Shown in pieces: positions 12,354 through 25,199 of a DNA stretch of 64,000 nt (position 1 is its first letter; each line of letters starts with the position of its first letter). Under the pieces are notes generated by a model that did no database searches, was not told where the DNA came from, and saw nothing but the letters and a program-made list of their open reading frames with translations. Made by a program: the position numbers and the translations under genes. This DNA comes from Blastomyces gilchristii SLH14081 (lineage: Eukaryota; Ascomycota; Eurotiomycetes; Onygenales; Ajellomycetaceae): the NCBI RefSeq assembly GCF_000003855.2, contig NW_003101682.1, positions 8,067,551 to 8,131,550 on the forward strand, given 5' to 3'.

Positions 12354-12453
12354 NNNNNNNNNNNNNNNNNNNNNNNNNNNNNNNNNNNNNNNNNNNNNNN
12401 NNNNNNNNNNNNNNNNNNNNNNNNNNNNNNNNNNNNNNNNNNNNNNNNNNNNN
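12354..12453. other. Assembly gap (100 N)
   Basis: A run of exactly 100 N, probably a fixed-size scaffold gap. It hides the outer 10 or so bases of the Gypsy-1d LTR and its left target-site duplication. Confidence 0.99.
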
Positions 12454-12717
12454 GGCCTACACTGAATAGATCAGTATGATATTTATAGATCTTATATAAT
12501 TAAGTGAACAACATTAGAGCAGAAAAAAAAGAGAAAGTGTGAAAATCAGTGATTGAAGTGAATATTGATACATGTACATGGCGAAGCTTCAAAGCAGAAG
12601 AATAGAAATTTCATGAGTTTTCAGCTGAGAATTAATGACTGAGAATTAGAGCTTTAGCAAAAATCTATGAAGTGTAATAAAATAGTCTATATAATTGATC
12701 AGACACAGCTCATCACA
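12454..12717 (-). repeat. 3' LTR of Gypsy-1d (outer end lost in the gap)
   Basis: Starts GGCCTACACTG right after the gap, where the full LTR would begin TGTAAGGGGCCTACAC; ends CTCATCACA at 12717. The outer edge is less mutated than the rest. Confidence 0.85.
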
Positions 12718-15700
12718 TTAACTCTTTCTTTTCAGAGATAAGATTGTGCATAGTTCTCATCAGTCAAGAGCCGCTGTTTCAGATAATACAGAGCTCAGAG
12801 TTCAGATCAGACAATTATAGTAAACTCATTTCACAAGATATTATCAGCTGCATATGTGAGATCTCTTATTAAAAATATCTTCAATCTCTCACTCAAGTTC
12901 ATTGTCTTCTTGTATGATCTCTGATAGCTATCAGTCAGAAGTTAGTTGAGAAGAGAATGAATTAATAACAGTGCAGCAGAGTAAGCTTATATAAAAGATA
13001 TTATGAATTTCTGATAATATATTAAGATAATAGTTAAAACTGTCTAGAACTTTCATCACTTTATACTTGATATAATGATAATTTAATGTATAAGGTAAAT
13101 ATATAATCTGTATATTTCTAAGATTTAATCAGATCAGATCTTCTATCTCATATTACTTAGTAAGATCTTGATAAATATTAATTTAATCTTTTTAATCTTG
13201 TTTAGTACTTGTTATGAAGACATCTACTCAGTTACAGACATCTCAGAGCTTTGTTACTATATTATCAGTAATTTGAATTGAACTACAGAAATTTGATATG
13301 AAATGTTTAATCTCTATAAGATTAAATATCCTTATATAGTAACTATATATGAGGAAGAATGAGCTTATATCTGTTAAAACAGTATCTCAGTCATTGATAG
13401 TAACTTCAGTGTGTAGAAAAAGATTATATCAGTTATCTTATAAATAATTATAGAACTTATAAAGATAATTCTTTACTATCTGAATTATCTGCTCTGATAC
13501 ATCCTCAGTCTCAGAGTGATAAGTAGTTAATAAGTGATATATAATATTGAAAATCTGACAGATTCTTGTTCAGAGAGTGCTTATAAATTAACAGTCTTAG
13601 TCAGATAAAATAGATCTCAGTAACTTATATATTTGATAGAATGAACTGTGTATAAAGGCTTTAGTGACTTAATCAGTATTCATCTTATTATAAGATTCTA
13701 ATATTACATCTTTACTTAATCAGTTGATGATAATCAGAATATTCTTATAACTCTTACTCTTAGAGAGATTCACAGTGAAATCAATGACTACATCTTATCA
13801 GATTCTATCAGAAATATTAAGTGATTTCAGTAGACCTTTTTTGCAGTTTTTTCACAAGATAATGAAAGAATAATAATTGTAGTTTCAGACAAAATATCTG
13901 ATACTGTTTAATATCTCAGATTAGTAGAACTCGTGAAAGATTATTTAATACAGTTATTCATGATCTCAATAATCAGTTATATACAAATCATACATCTCTT
14001 ACATCATCTGAGTGTGTAAGAGTTTAAAGTAAGAGACTCAGTATTATTCACAGAATTATAGAGTGTTATTATCATTAATTAAACATTCTGAGATGTTAGT
14101 TCTTATATGTAGTTCTGAGAGGAATCAGAATGCTTCTTAACATACTGCTTCAGTGAGTACTTAAAGAAGTTAATTAGTTTAAGCTACTGTATACAACAAT
14201 TCATCTAGTGTAGATTCGGGAGAAGTTGAGATATCAGTGACAGTTCTAATCAGAGAAGTATGTATAGTGTTATGAGTTGTTTCATTTTGATTAACTAATA
14301 TCTTCAAATTCAAGAGTCAATGCTTTCAATTCATTCAGTGAGTATCTATTACATTGAATGATATATCTTACTCTTATTATAAGAGAGTATCTGTCATTGA
14401 GTTCTGACTGCTGAGGTGGTAGTCTATTATGAAGTGAAAATGACTTAATAGCTCAGATTATCACATCAGTCATTTAGTAAGCTTATAGATGATAGTAAAG
14501 TATTTGAGAATCTTATAATCTGTGATTATCTAAACTTTGAAGACACTTCAGAGTTCAGAGTTTCATTCTTTTAGATAGTGTATAATTGTAAGAAGTTTCT
14601 TATCATAGATCTCATAGTTTCATTCAGCAGAACTCAACTTCTTAGACATGAGAATGTATGAGTGTAAGATATCTTTATCATTATATTGTAATATATAGAC
14701 TAACTGTGTAACTGTGTCTGAGATCAGAATCAGAATTTTTGATAGTCTTAGTATCAATTTGACTGATCTCATTACACTGTTTTAAGATTACATAGTAGTT
14801 TCATACTGTGTCAGTGAAACTTACTGTCTACTCTTATCACATTTTTCAAATAGAATCATGATTTTCACTTCTCAATTTAAATTATTTTTATTGCTTTAAA
14901 TAACTTTAAATCTTATTTGAGTGTTATCAAAAAGTGTTACTTTTTAAAAAATTAAAAATAGTTTAAAAAAACCTTGAAATGTCTAAAAATAGTAACTTTA
15001 TGTCAAGAATGTGACTAAATGAAATCAAATGAGATCACTTTCTTATTTTTTCTACATCATGATCTTATTTTGAGATCTGATATATAGTCACTTTGCATGT
15101 TGTTTTAATGATTAGTCTTAGTGGAATTCACGCCAAGAAATGTATGAGATCAGATCAAATAAAATCAAATGTGAAATTTATAATCTTAGTAGTCAGTCTA
15201 GTAATATACCTCTCTAGCAGAGAGGTATTAATGAACATCTTCTTCATTTATATAAATGCAGTCTCAGTGTTTGCTAATCATTGAAATACTGAGTTCTTCT
15301 TAGTCAGTTCTGTAAGTGATCTCACAATATCTGAGAAGTTGTATATAAATCACTGATAGAAGTTAGCAAATCTGATGAAGCTTCATATATCTTTCACAGT
15401 ATATGAAGCTTCTTATTCAAAAATGATACAGATCGTCTCAGAATTCATTTAAATTTCCTTATCAGCTTCTATGATAAAATCTAGATATTTTATACTTCTA
15501 ACTTTGAAATCACACTTATTAATGTCTATTAATAGTTCTGCTTCTTATAGTCATTGTAATACTCTTCACACATATTCTTGATATTCTTTGCTGAACTCAT
15601 CAGTGAAGATGAGAATGTTATTAAGATAAGCAGATGTAAATTTATCAAGAAAATCTTGAAGTACTTAGGTAATATACTTTTGAAATGTACTGAGAGTGTT

Positions 15701-16207
15701 AGCCAGTTCAAAGAGTGTGACTACTCATTCAAAGAGATCATATTATGTTCAGAATACTATAAGTCACTCATCTTCTTCAGTGATACAGAATTTATAAAAT
15801 ACAGTAATAATATCTAGCTTTGTAAATCATTGAGCCTGTCTGATATAAGCTAGAGTTTCATTGATAAGAGATAAAGAATAGCAGGCTTTCTTTGTTAATC
15901 TGTTTAATTCTTGATAGTTTATACAGAATCAGAGTTCTTCATCTGATTTATTTGCAAAGAGAATACAAGCTGTGACAGAGAAGTTACTAATATATATGAA
16001 TTCTTTATTCAATAGATCATTAAGTGTCTTTCAAAGAAGAAGAAGTTCATCTCAGAATATATTATAAAGACAGTCTTATAATAATTTAAGGTTTTTATCA
16101 TTCTTTTTTTTTAACTTGATACTATGATTCACTTCTTAACCTTGTAAGAGAGGTAAGTTTATAATATTATTATCTTATCAGAAGACATCTAGATATTCAT
16201 AATATTA
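12718..16207 (-). pseudogene. Gypsy-1d pol (chromodomain, integrase, RNase H, RT), minus strand, with MITE-2
   Basis: Reverse-strand homologue of Gypsy-1a pol. From left: chromodomain about 12720-12900, integrase C-terminus and core about 12960-14110, RNase H about 14400-14695 and 15201-15270, RT about 15300-16130. MITE-2 interrupts the RNase H region. Open stretches are short. LINE-2 interrupts it in the RT-protease linker at 16207, and the rest continues at 17608. Confidence 0.85.
14696..15200 (-). mobile_element. MITE-2: non-autonomous hAT-type element
   Basis: 505 bp, same family as MITE-1 in the opposite orientation, ends TAGACTA... and ...CAGTCTA. Perfect 8-bp duplication GTAATATA at 14688-14695 and 15201-15208. 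The small open frame at 15093-15284 runs across the junction and is not a gene. Confidence 0.93.
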
Positions 16208-17607
16208 TTATTACTATCATTCTTCTTCAATTATAGATATATGCAGTCAGAGACTACGACATCTACCTGAGAACTTTTAGTTCTCAGAGTTTTTCCTATA
16301 TCTGTAAAGTTAACTATTATACATTCATCAATTTCAGATATGCAAAATCAGAAAATTTCAGCTCAGAATACAAAAACTGTTTATACATTGCAGTATTTTA
16401 ACATCTTTTGATACTTTGAAACCATTTGACAATATCATGACAAAAGAAAAGAGAACACAGTCTTAAAGATAGAAATATTAAATAGATAGATAGAAAAGAA
16501 TTGAAAGGAAAAGATAAAGTAAAGAGAGACTGTAACAAAACAAATTATTAAAAGATAGTATATAGCTGTTTTAACAGACTATATCTGATTGATTTCCTCC
16601 TCTTGATATTCAGATATTTCTGAATTTAGCCATTTTCTTATAGCCGCTTGAGTTTCTGATAGAAAGTCTATTAAGTATTAAATTCCTGTCTCAGTTGAGA
16701 ATAAGAATCTCATATTTAATTGATTTAGATCATACTTCTCTTTCAATCTGACTCTGAGACTATTGTATAATACACAGTGCATTACAATATACTCAGAATT
16801 CTCATTTGCATTGCAGAATAAGCATTCTATTGAATCAAATCTATCATCAAATCTTTGTATATAAGATTTGAAATAGCCATGTTCTAGTTTTAGCTGTATT
16901 ATAGATGAGAATATTTTCTTTTTATATTTAATTGAACAAGATTTTCACTTGAGTTTTGTTTCAAATCTTGAATAATGTATACTCTTCTTTTGTTTCTGCC
17001 AGCTTTCATTTCACTTGTCTAAACAAGATTCTTTTATTTTTCTCTTTATAAAAGGTCAGAACATAATTTTTTAAATAGATCTGCTTAATTCTGAACTCTT
17101 TTTTGCAGCTGAATCAGTCAATTCATTGTCATTAATATTCATATGAGCAGAAACTTAGTGTAGATGAATTATCAGCTTTGATATTCTTCTCTTTTGAATT
17201 TTCAAAACAGAGTTTAAGATCAGTTCAAGATTTATTTGATCATTATAAATCTGACTATTTTTAAGTCTTTTTAAAGCAGCTTGACTATCAGAGAATATTT
17301 ATGTCTCTTTCAAACTATTTCCTCTTTTATGAGATTTTATTTCAATGAGTTTGAAAGCTTTCACTATTGTAAATAGTTCAGCATCAAAGACTTCAGATTC
17401 ACAGCCTAAATTTCAGAAATCTGAGATAAAATTGATATTATCTTCAGTATAAGCAATGTCTGTGCCTAATCTATTCAAATTCTCATTTTTGAAGTCATCT
17501 GAATAAATCAGAATAGAGTCTTCTATATTGATTATAGAAATTCTCTTCAAATGCTGTTCATATTCTTTCTTCTTAGATAGTTAACTTATTTGCAAGTCTA
17601 TAAGATT
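16208..17607 (-). mobile_element. LINE-2: 5'-truncated LINE in Gypsy-1d
   Basis: Minus-strand LINE: TTA-repeat tail at about 16208, hairpin region near 16270-16300, then the end of ORF2 (C-terminal zinc motif, RNase H) up to about 17590, where it stops at the same LINE position in which Gypsy-1a inserted in LINE-1. Duplication ATATTCATAATATTA (16193-16207) against ATATTCATGATATTA (17608-17622), 14 of 15 matching. 5' truncation is usual for LINEs. Confidence 0.9.
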
Positions 17608-19689
17608 ATATTCATGATATTATTAAGAGACTTTTATATGAAAATCTGTTGTCGTAACACAGAATAACTTTTCTCAAGCTTTTTTAATATCAGTTAGACT
17701 GATGAAGTAGATTGATCTATAATTCTACTATAAGTGATCTTATCAGTGACTTCTTTTTCAAAGTATTTCATAAGTGTTAACAGAGATCTGTGTCAGATGC
17801 ATACTCTTGTAAATATTATCTTTATAAATTCTATGATTGTTAAAGAATATTAAGCTTCTGTTTCGAGTATTTAACAAGATATCTTGTTCAAATAGTCAGA
17901 CAAGTTCTAATATAAAATTATAATCATGATTCTCAACTTTATATATTTAGAAATCTTCATATTGATATTTTTCAATATCTATGTTTAGCTTCATCATATA
18001 ACAGATGCACATGTCCTTTCAGTCATTAAATTCTGTGAGAAGTCAGAGTTTTGATAAGAGAATACACTGAAGATTTAATCATTGCATAATAGTATAGACT
18101 GCTGTCTATCATGACTTGTATATTTTACATATTATCTATTACAGTAGATACAAGAATTGTGTTCATTGTTATTTTCTTTTCAAATTGTTATTATTCAACA
18201 TGTTCAAGCTTTTGTTTATAAATTTGAACAGAAGCTAATCTTTTCACTGTTTTACTAAAGCATTCTTATAGTTATCTTCCGAATCTTTCTTTAATGTAAT
18301 ATCATTGATGCAGACTGCTGATGTTAATCTTTCTTTTAAATGAGAAGATATATAGACTGATTAACAGTTAAAAGCAATGTGTTCTGATCAGTTACAGTTG
18401 ATACATATCTCTTATTAATATTAATTAATGACTTCTTTGAGAGTGATCTCAGAGACTCAGAAACTTGTTCAGATGATAAAGACTCTTATTTATACATAGA
18501 TATTTAAGTTCACTCAATTTCTAGCATCTGCATTGTTATTCTTTGATACAGATATATAAGTGACTAAGATGTAACATCTTCTGTCACTGTTCTGTACACT
18601 CTTAAGCTTGATAAGATGATTATTCAATATTCAGAGTTGTTTACAGAAGTCTTCATAAGTTGAGTCTTTATTTACACTTATAAAAGTCTGTAAGACTTTG
18701 AAAGTTAGTATCTTCTTAAGCATATTAATCTTTATTCAATTCTCTCAAGATTAATTACCTGCTTCTAAAATCTTAATGTTGAAGTCAGAAATGAATATTG
18801 TAAGAGAAGTGTTGCTCTATTAAGTACTCTGTAATTAATCTAATGCTTTCTATTGCTTAGCAGTGTCTCTGAACAGAATATTGAGATGTCTGATAATATT
18901 ATCAGATGTATTTAATACTGATTCACATGCCTTTATTCATGAATAAAACTTTTATCTTATGTGATTCTTCAATTGTTCATTGATATACAAATCTTGATTA
19001 GTTAATAAACTGATGACATCTTCATCTACACTTAGTTTTACAAGCATTTTCAATCTTCATGATGAGTAGAGAGTGAGATCAGAAGTATTGAAATATTCAG
19101 AAGCATCTAGATATTTCTTTAGTATTTATATTATCTCTGATTTAATCAGTGTTAAAACTATCTGTGTAGAGATTTCTTATTGAAATAATTCTTGAATTTC
19201 TTCATATTGATATTATTAAGTTGCATGCATATCAGCTATTTATTATTAATGTAATTTGAATATTACTCAGAGTTATTATAATACTGTGTCTATATTTATA
19301 TTTAAGAGTTTCTCTATGTTATCAGTAGACATATTATTCATTGAATGTATAATATCTGTGAAATCAGAAGAAGTATAATTGTATGAATATCTCATATATT
19401 TAAAGTATCAGAACTCTTGAGTCTTTCACTGATATTCTCTTATTCTCTTTGTAAGATCTTATTCTCTTTATGAGATCTTGTTATGAGATCAGAGTAACTG
19501 ATAAGCAAGCTTCTATCTAAAGACTCAGTGACTGCTTATCTGATTAAGACTCAGTGTTCACTTAACTGATTGAGACTCAGTGTCTGCTTAACTGATTGTT
19601 TATTTCTCTTATTTCTTATATATTATTATATGTTTGAATATCTTGATAAGTAATCATTTCTAATAAGAAGATAATGAATATTTTTCAAG
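17608..19689 (-). pseudogene. Gypsy-1d protease and gag, minus strand
   Basis: Reverse-strand homologue of Gypsy-1a 2054-4130. Protease region about 17880-18150, zinc knuckle about 18380-18425, then the rest of gag up to the 5' LTR at 19690. Heavily AT-shifted with stops in all frames. Confidence 0.8.
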
Positions 19690-19959
19690 TATAAGACATC
19701 TATACTGAATAGATCAGTATAGTATTTATAGATCTTATATAACAAAGTGAAAAATGTTAGAGAAGAAAAAAAGAGAAAGTTCAGACATTGATGATCAGAG
19801 TGAATATTTATATATGTATGCAGTGAAGCTTCAGAGTGGAAGAATAGAAATTCTGTGAGTTTTCAGCTGAGAATCAGTGATGAAGAATCAGAGCTTCAGC
19901 AGAAATCTATGAAGTGTAATGAAATAGTCTATATAATTGATCAGACACAGCTCATCACA
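19690..19959 (-). repeat. 5' LTR of Gypsy-1d
   Basis: 270 bp, outer end in element terms CTCATCACA at 19959, inner end TATAAGACATC at 19690. The internal 40-bp block is single. Confidence 0.88.
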
Positions 19960-21972
19960 GCTTATATTCATTGTAACAGTATCTCAGTCATTGATGATAA
20001 CTTCAGTATGTAGAAAAAGATCATGTGAGTTGCCTTATAAATAGTTATAAAACTTATAAAGATAATTCTTTACTGTCTGAATTATTTATTCTAATGTATC
20101 ATCAGTTTCAAAGTGATAGATAGTTGATAAGTGACATGTGATCTTGAGAATCTGACAGATTCTTGTTCAGAGAGTGCTTATAAATTAGCAGTCTTGATCA
20201 GATACAGTAGATTTCAGTAACTCATACATTTAATAGAATAAACTCTGTAAGAAGACTTTGATAACTTGTTTAGTATTCATCTTATTATAAGATTTCAATA
20301 TTACATCTTTGTTCAATTAGTTAATAATAATCAGGATATTTCTATAACTCTTACTCTTAGAGAGATTGATAGTGAAGTCAATTACTACATCTTATCAGAT
20401 TCTATCAGAGACATTGAGTAATTTCAGTAGGTCTTTTCTATGATTTTTTTATAAGATAATAGACAAATAATAGTTACAGTTTCAGACAAAGCATCTGATA
20501 CTGTTTAATATCTCAGATCAGTAGAATTCTCAAGAGATTATTTAATACAGTTGTTCATAAATGAGATAACTGATTATATGTAAATTATGTATCTCTTACA
20601 TTATTCAAATGTATAAGAGTTTGAACTGAGAGACTCAGTATTGTTTATAAAATTACAGAGCATAATTATCATTAATTAAGTATTTTACAATATCAGTTCT
20701 TACATGTAATTCTGAGAGGAATCAGAATGCTTCTTGATATACTATCTCAGTGAGTGTTTGAAGAAGTCTATCAGTCTAAGCTGTTATATATCATAATTTA
20801 TCTAGTATAGATTTGAAGAAAGTCAGAACATCAGTGACAGTTCTAATCAGAGAAGTGTGTATAGTGTCATAAGTTATTTTATTATGCTTAACAAGTATCT
20901 TTGAATTCAAGAGCTGATATTCTTGATTCATTCATTGAGTGTCTATTATATTGAAAGATATATCTTACTCTTATTATAAGAGAGTATCTGTTATTGAGTT
21001 CTGACTGCTGAAATAATATTATATTATGAAATGAAAATAACTTAATAGCTCAGATCATCACATCTGCTTCTCAGTAAGTTTATAAGTGATTGTAAAATAC
21101 TTGAGATTCTTATAATCTGTTATTAGCTTAAATTAGAAGATACTTCAGAGTTCAGAGTATTATTCTTCTAGATAGTATACTATTATAAGAAGTTTCTTAT
21201 CATAGATTTTATAAATATATTCAGCAGAACTCAGTTTCTTATATATTAAAATATATACTTATAAGATATCTTTATTATTATATTACAATATAGCTTTCTC
21301 TGTAATATAGTTAGAGAAGTTAGCTTTCACAACTGTTTCTGAATCAGAGTTAAATATTTTTAGTAAAGAGATATTAATGAACATTTTCTTTATCTATATA
21401 AATTCACCTTCAGTATCTGCTAATTATTAAAATACTGAGTTCTTCTTGATAAGATCTGTAAGTGATCTAGTTATATCTGAGAAGTTTTATATGAATCACT
21501 GATAGAAGTTTGTAAATTCAATGAAGCTTTATATATCTTTCACAGTATATGAAGCTTCTTATTCAAGAATAGCAGAGATCTTCTTAGAATTCATTCAGAT
21601 TATCTTATCAGCTTCTATGATAAAATTTAGATATTTTATTCTCTTAACTTTAAAATTATACTTATCTATATCTATCAGTAGTTCTGCTTCTTATAATTAT
21701 TATAATACTCTTTATACATGTTCTTAATAATCTTTTCTGAACTTATCAGTAAAGATGAGAATGTTATTAAGATAAGCAGATATAAACTTATTAAGAAAAT
21801 CTCAGAGTACTCAGTTGATATACTTCTGAAATATACTAGAGACACTAGTTAATTCACAAGATGTAACTACTCATTTAAAGAGATTATATCATGTTCAGAA
21901 TACTATAAGTCACTTATCTTCTTCAGTAATATAATTCTTATGAAAAGCAGTAATGATATCTAGCTTTGTAAA
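19960..21972 (-). pseudogene. Gypsy-1c integrase, RNase H and RT, minus strand
   Basis: Resumes Gypsy-1c after Gypsy-1d. Left part matches integrase (19960-20690), then RNase H (about 21000-21430) and RT (about 21440-21972). It stops in the RT at GCTTTGTAAA, where the Gypsy-2a LTR begins. The open frame at 21521-21727 on the plus strand is antisense to RT and not a gene. Confidence 0.83.
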
Positions 21973-22416
21973 TGTAAGAAATCCCGCTTCTTGCAGATTC
22001 TTTATCTCTATTTCTATCTCTTGTGTAATTAATAGTGTTAGCTGCTCTTGACTACACATAACTATATAGAATGAAGTTCATGAATACTATTCATAACTTA
22101 GCTTGAATACTATTATACATTTAATTTCTATATTTATCTTTCTACTGTGAATACTTTTAGTAGTTATTAGTATATCTTATATCAAGCTGCAAACATCTGA
22201 ATTATTATCTATGAGTACTTATTCTTACATTTCAAGCTTTGTCAGTCAGTAACTGTCTATTATAATTGAAAGAACTAGAAACTTATGTACTTTAATCTCT
22301 ACAAAGTCTACTACAGACACTCAGAAGTAGTTATATAAATTATAAATAATCTCTGTAAAAGAAGTCTTAAAGAACTTATTAATTACTTACAGAATATCAT
22401 TCTCTACATCTGTGAT
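21973..22416 (+). mobile_element. Gypsy-2a: LTR and start of the internal region
   Basis: LTR 21973-22229 (257 bp, TGTAAG...TTACA) matches the Gypsy-2b LTRs; its first 23 bases, including ATCCCGCTTCTTGC, are unmutated. 187 bp of internal leader follow and match Gypsy-2b 25023-25210. It is then cut by hAT-2. The rest is not in the window. Confidence 0.88.
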
Positions 22417-23355
22417 TAGACTGACTATGTGATTATATCTAAGATCAGAATTAAACTTTATAGTTATTATAGTATCTAAAAGTATTACTTCTGATTATGA
22501 TTTATATTCATTACAATGATGTCAAATTATGTTATTTCAAATATTAAAGATTTCAGATTTACTTTTCAAATAAAAATGTAGTCTTAAATAAAGAATATAT
22601 TTTAATTCTTAGTTATATTTTTATTCTAATCTCATTATTAAGAATGATATTAAATAAGACTATAAAATCATTTCTCACTTACATAATATTATAACATAGT
22701 ACTCATTTATTGAAAATTTAATAGAAAGTATTATTAAATATCATTACTTTTCTGAACACAGATCATAATTTATATAACTTTAATTATAAAAAAAATATAA
22801 AATATAAAAAAAAATAAAATAAAAATAAAATAAAAACAAGAAAAAATCACAACAAAAAAAAGAGAAAGAAAAAAAATAAAAGAAAAAGAAAAAAATAAAA
22901 AATAAAAATAAAGAAAATTAAGATTTCAGAGCTATAGTAACTTTAAAATAGTTACTTCTCAGAGTTTTTACAATATTTATTATTAATTATATATCTTTTA
23001 CAGTGAGAGTAACTCAGCTGTAATAAGTTATTATCTTAATATTATTCAATAAATAATCAGTATAAGTTTGTATAAATGTGAATAATTAGAAAATGTATAC
23101 TTAAAAAGTATGATCAGAGTGAACTCTGCTGTCACTTAAATAATATTAAGAGTAAAATACTGAAATCAATGATTTCTCTCATTAATTTCACAGAAAAGAT
23201 GTATAAAGATAATCTTGAGAAATATAAGATTTCTTAACTTCTGATAAAAATAAATCTTATGAAAAGACTCTATTTTAATAATATCAGAGACTAAGTGTTA
23301 TTAAAAAGTATTACTTTTATACAATATATATATACTTACTGCAGTGATTCATTCT
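22417..23355 (-). mobile_element. hAT-2: right end of an hAT element, decayed
   Basis: Begins TAGACTGACTATGTG and is the reverse complement of hAT-1 from 45496 down to about 44550, nearly the same length (939 bp). It includes the A-rich run at about 22790-22918 that matches the T-rich run of hAT-1, and the GTGTTA repeat word at 23294-23315. It is cut by the LTR of Gypsy-1e at 23356 inside the homology, so the rest should lie beyond Gypsy-1e. No transposase part is present here. Confidence 0.87.
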
Positions 23356-23695
23356 TATAAGAGATCTATACTAAATAGATCAGTATAATATTTATAGATC
23401 TTATATAACAAAGTGAAAAATGTTAGAAAAGGAAAAAAGAGAAAGTGTGTAAATCAATAATTGAAGTAAATATTTATACCTGTATATGATGAAGCTTCAG
23501 AGCAGAAGAATAGAAATTTCATAAGTTTTCAGCTAAGAATCAGTGACTGAGAATCAGAGCTTCAGAGCAGAAGAATAAGAATGTATAATTAACTGAGAAT
23601 TAATAACTCAGAATTAGAGCTTCAGAGTGAGAGAATAGAAATCTATAAAGTGTAATAAAATAGTCTATATTATTGATTAGATATAGCCTGTCACA
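23356..23695 (-). repeat. 3' LTR of Gypsy-1e (minus strand)
   Basis: 340 bp, the longest Gypsy-1 LTR in the window. It carries extra copies of the block reading CAGAATTAGAGCTTCAGAG (about 23540-23630), an expansion of the same block that is doubled in Gypsy-1a. Confidence 0.88.
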
Positions 23696-24764
23696 TTAGT
23701 CTCTTCTTTTCAGAAGTGATATTATATATAGTTTCTATCAGTCAAGAGCTGCTGTTTCAGATAATATAAGACTCAGAGTTAAAATTAGATGATTATAACT
23801 GACTTCTTTAATAAGATATTATCAGTCATAGCTGTGAGATCTGTTATTAAGAATATCTTCACTCTCTTACTTAAGTTTACTATCTTCTTTTACAATCTCT
23901 GACAGCTGCCAGTTGAAAGTCAGTTAAGAAGAGAATGATTCAGTGATAGTACAGTGAACTAAGATTATATAAAAGACATTATAAATTTCTAATAATGTGT
24001 TAAGACAGTAGTTATAACTGTCTAGAACTTCTATTATCTTATACTTAACATGATAATAATTCAGTGTATGAGATGAGTATGCAATCTGTATATTCTTAAG
24101 ATTCAATCACATCAGGTCTTCTATCTTGAATTATTCAGTGAGATTTCTGTAAACATTGATTTGATTCTCTTAATCTTATTTAGTGATTGTCATAAAGACT
24201 TCTACTCAGTCATAGATATCTTAAAGCTTTATTACTATATTATCAGTGATCTGAATTAAACTGCAGAGATTCAGTGTGAAATATGTAATTTCTAGAAGAT
24301 TTAACATCTTGATGTAATAACTGTATGTGAGAAAGAATGAGCTTATATCTATTGAAATGACATCTCAGTCATTGATAGTGACTTCAGTGTGTGAGAGGAG
24401 ATTATATCAGTTATCTTATAAATAATTACAGAACTTATAAAGATAATTCTTCACTGTCTTAATTATTCATTCTGATATATTATCAGTCTCAAAGTGATAA
24501 GTAGTTCATAAACAGTGTGGAATTTTGAGCACTTGACAGATTCTTGTACAGAGAGTACTTATAAATTAATAACTCTGATCTTATACTATAGATCTCAGTA
24601 ATTTATATATCTGATAGAATGAACTCTGTAGAAAGACTTTAGTAACTTATTTAGTATTCATCTTATTATAAGATTTCAATATTATATCTTTACTCAATCA
24701 GTTAATAATAATTAGAATATTCTTATAACTCTTACTCTTAGAGAGATTGACAGTGAAATCAATT
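23696..24764 (-). pseudogene. Gypsy-1e chromodomain and integrase C-terminus, minus strand
   Basis: Chromodomain region about 23700-23890, integrase C-terminus open at 23924-24106 (LNLKNIQ...YKIIEVLDS), then the integrase core. Ends with CAATT at 24760-24764, the left target duplication of Gypsy-2b. Continues at 32019. Confidence 0.85.
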
Positions 24765-25022
24765 TGTAAGAAATCCCGCTTCTTGCGGATTCTTTACCCC
24801 TATTTCTCTCTCTCGCGTAATTAATAGAGTTAGCGGCCCTTGGCTACACACAACTATATAGACTGAAGTTTGTGAATACTATTCATAACTCAGCTTGAAT
24901 ACTATTATATATTTAATATCTACATTTTATCTTTCTACTGTGAATACTTCTAGTAGTTAACAGTACATATCATATCAAGCTGCAAACACTTAAATAATTG
25001 TCTGTGAGCACTTATTCTTATA
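24765..25022 (+). repeat. 5' LTR of Gypsy-2b
   Basis: 258 bp, TGTAAGAAATCCCGCTTC at the start, TTCTTATA at the end. The first third keeps CpG (TCTCTCTCGCG), the rest is mutated. Confidence 0.93.
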
Positions 25023-25199
25023 TTTTAAGCTCAGTCAGTCAGCAACTATCTATTATAACTGAAAGAATTAGAAACTTGTATACTTCAATCTCTGTGAACT
25101 CTACTGCAGACACTCAGAAGCAGTCACTCAAATTATAAATAACTCTTATAAAACAAGTCTTAGAGAACTTATCAATTACTTACAGAATATCATTCTCTG

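Larger units (their letters stand above)
12454..19959 (-). mobile_element. Gypsy-1d: near-complete minus-strand Gypsy-1 inserted in Gypsy-1c
   Basis: LTRs at 12454-12717 and 19690-19959 point the same way (minus) and enclose the whole gag-pol order in reverse. Without MITE-2 and LINE-2 its length is about 5.6 kb, agreeing with Gypsy-1a. Right flank GCTTA (19960-19964) continues Gypsy-1c; the left duplication lies in the gap. All coding parts are decayed. Confidence 0.9.

Noticed and set aside
21521..21727. Plus-strand open frames with the KLYISFTVYEAS-type start (also 35089-35295 and, on the other strand, 4746-4952)
   Set aside because: Antisense shadow of the Gypsy-1 RT, repeated because the element is repeated.
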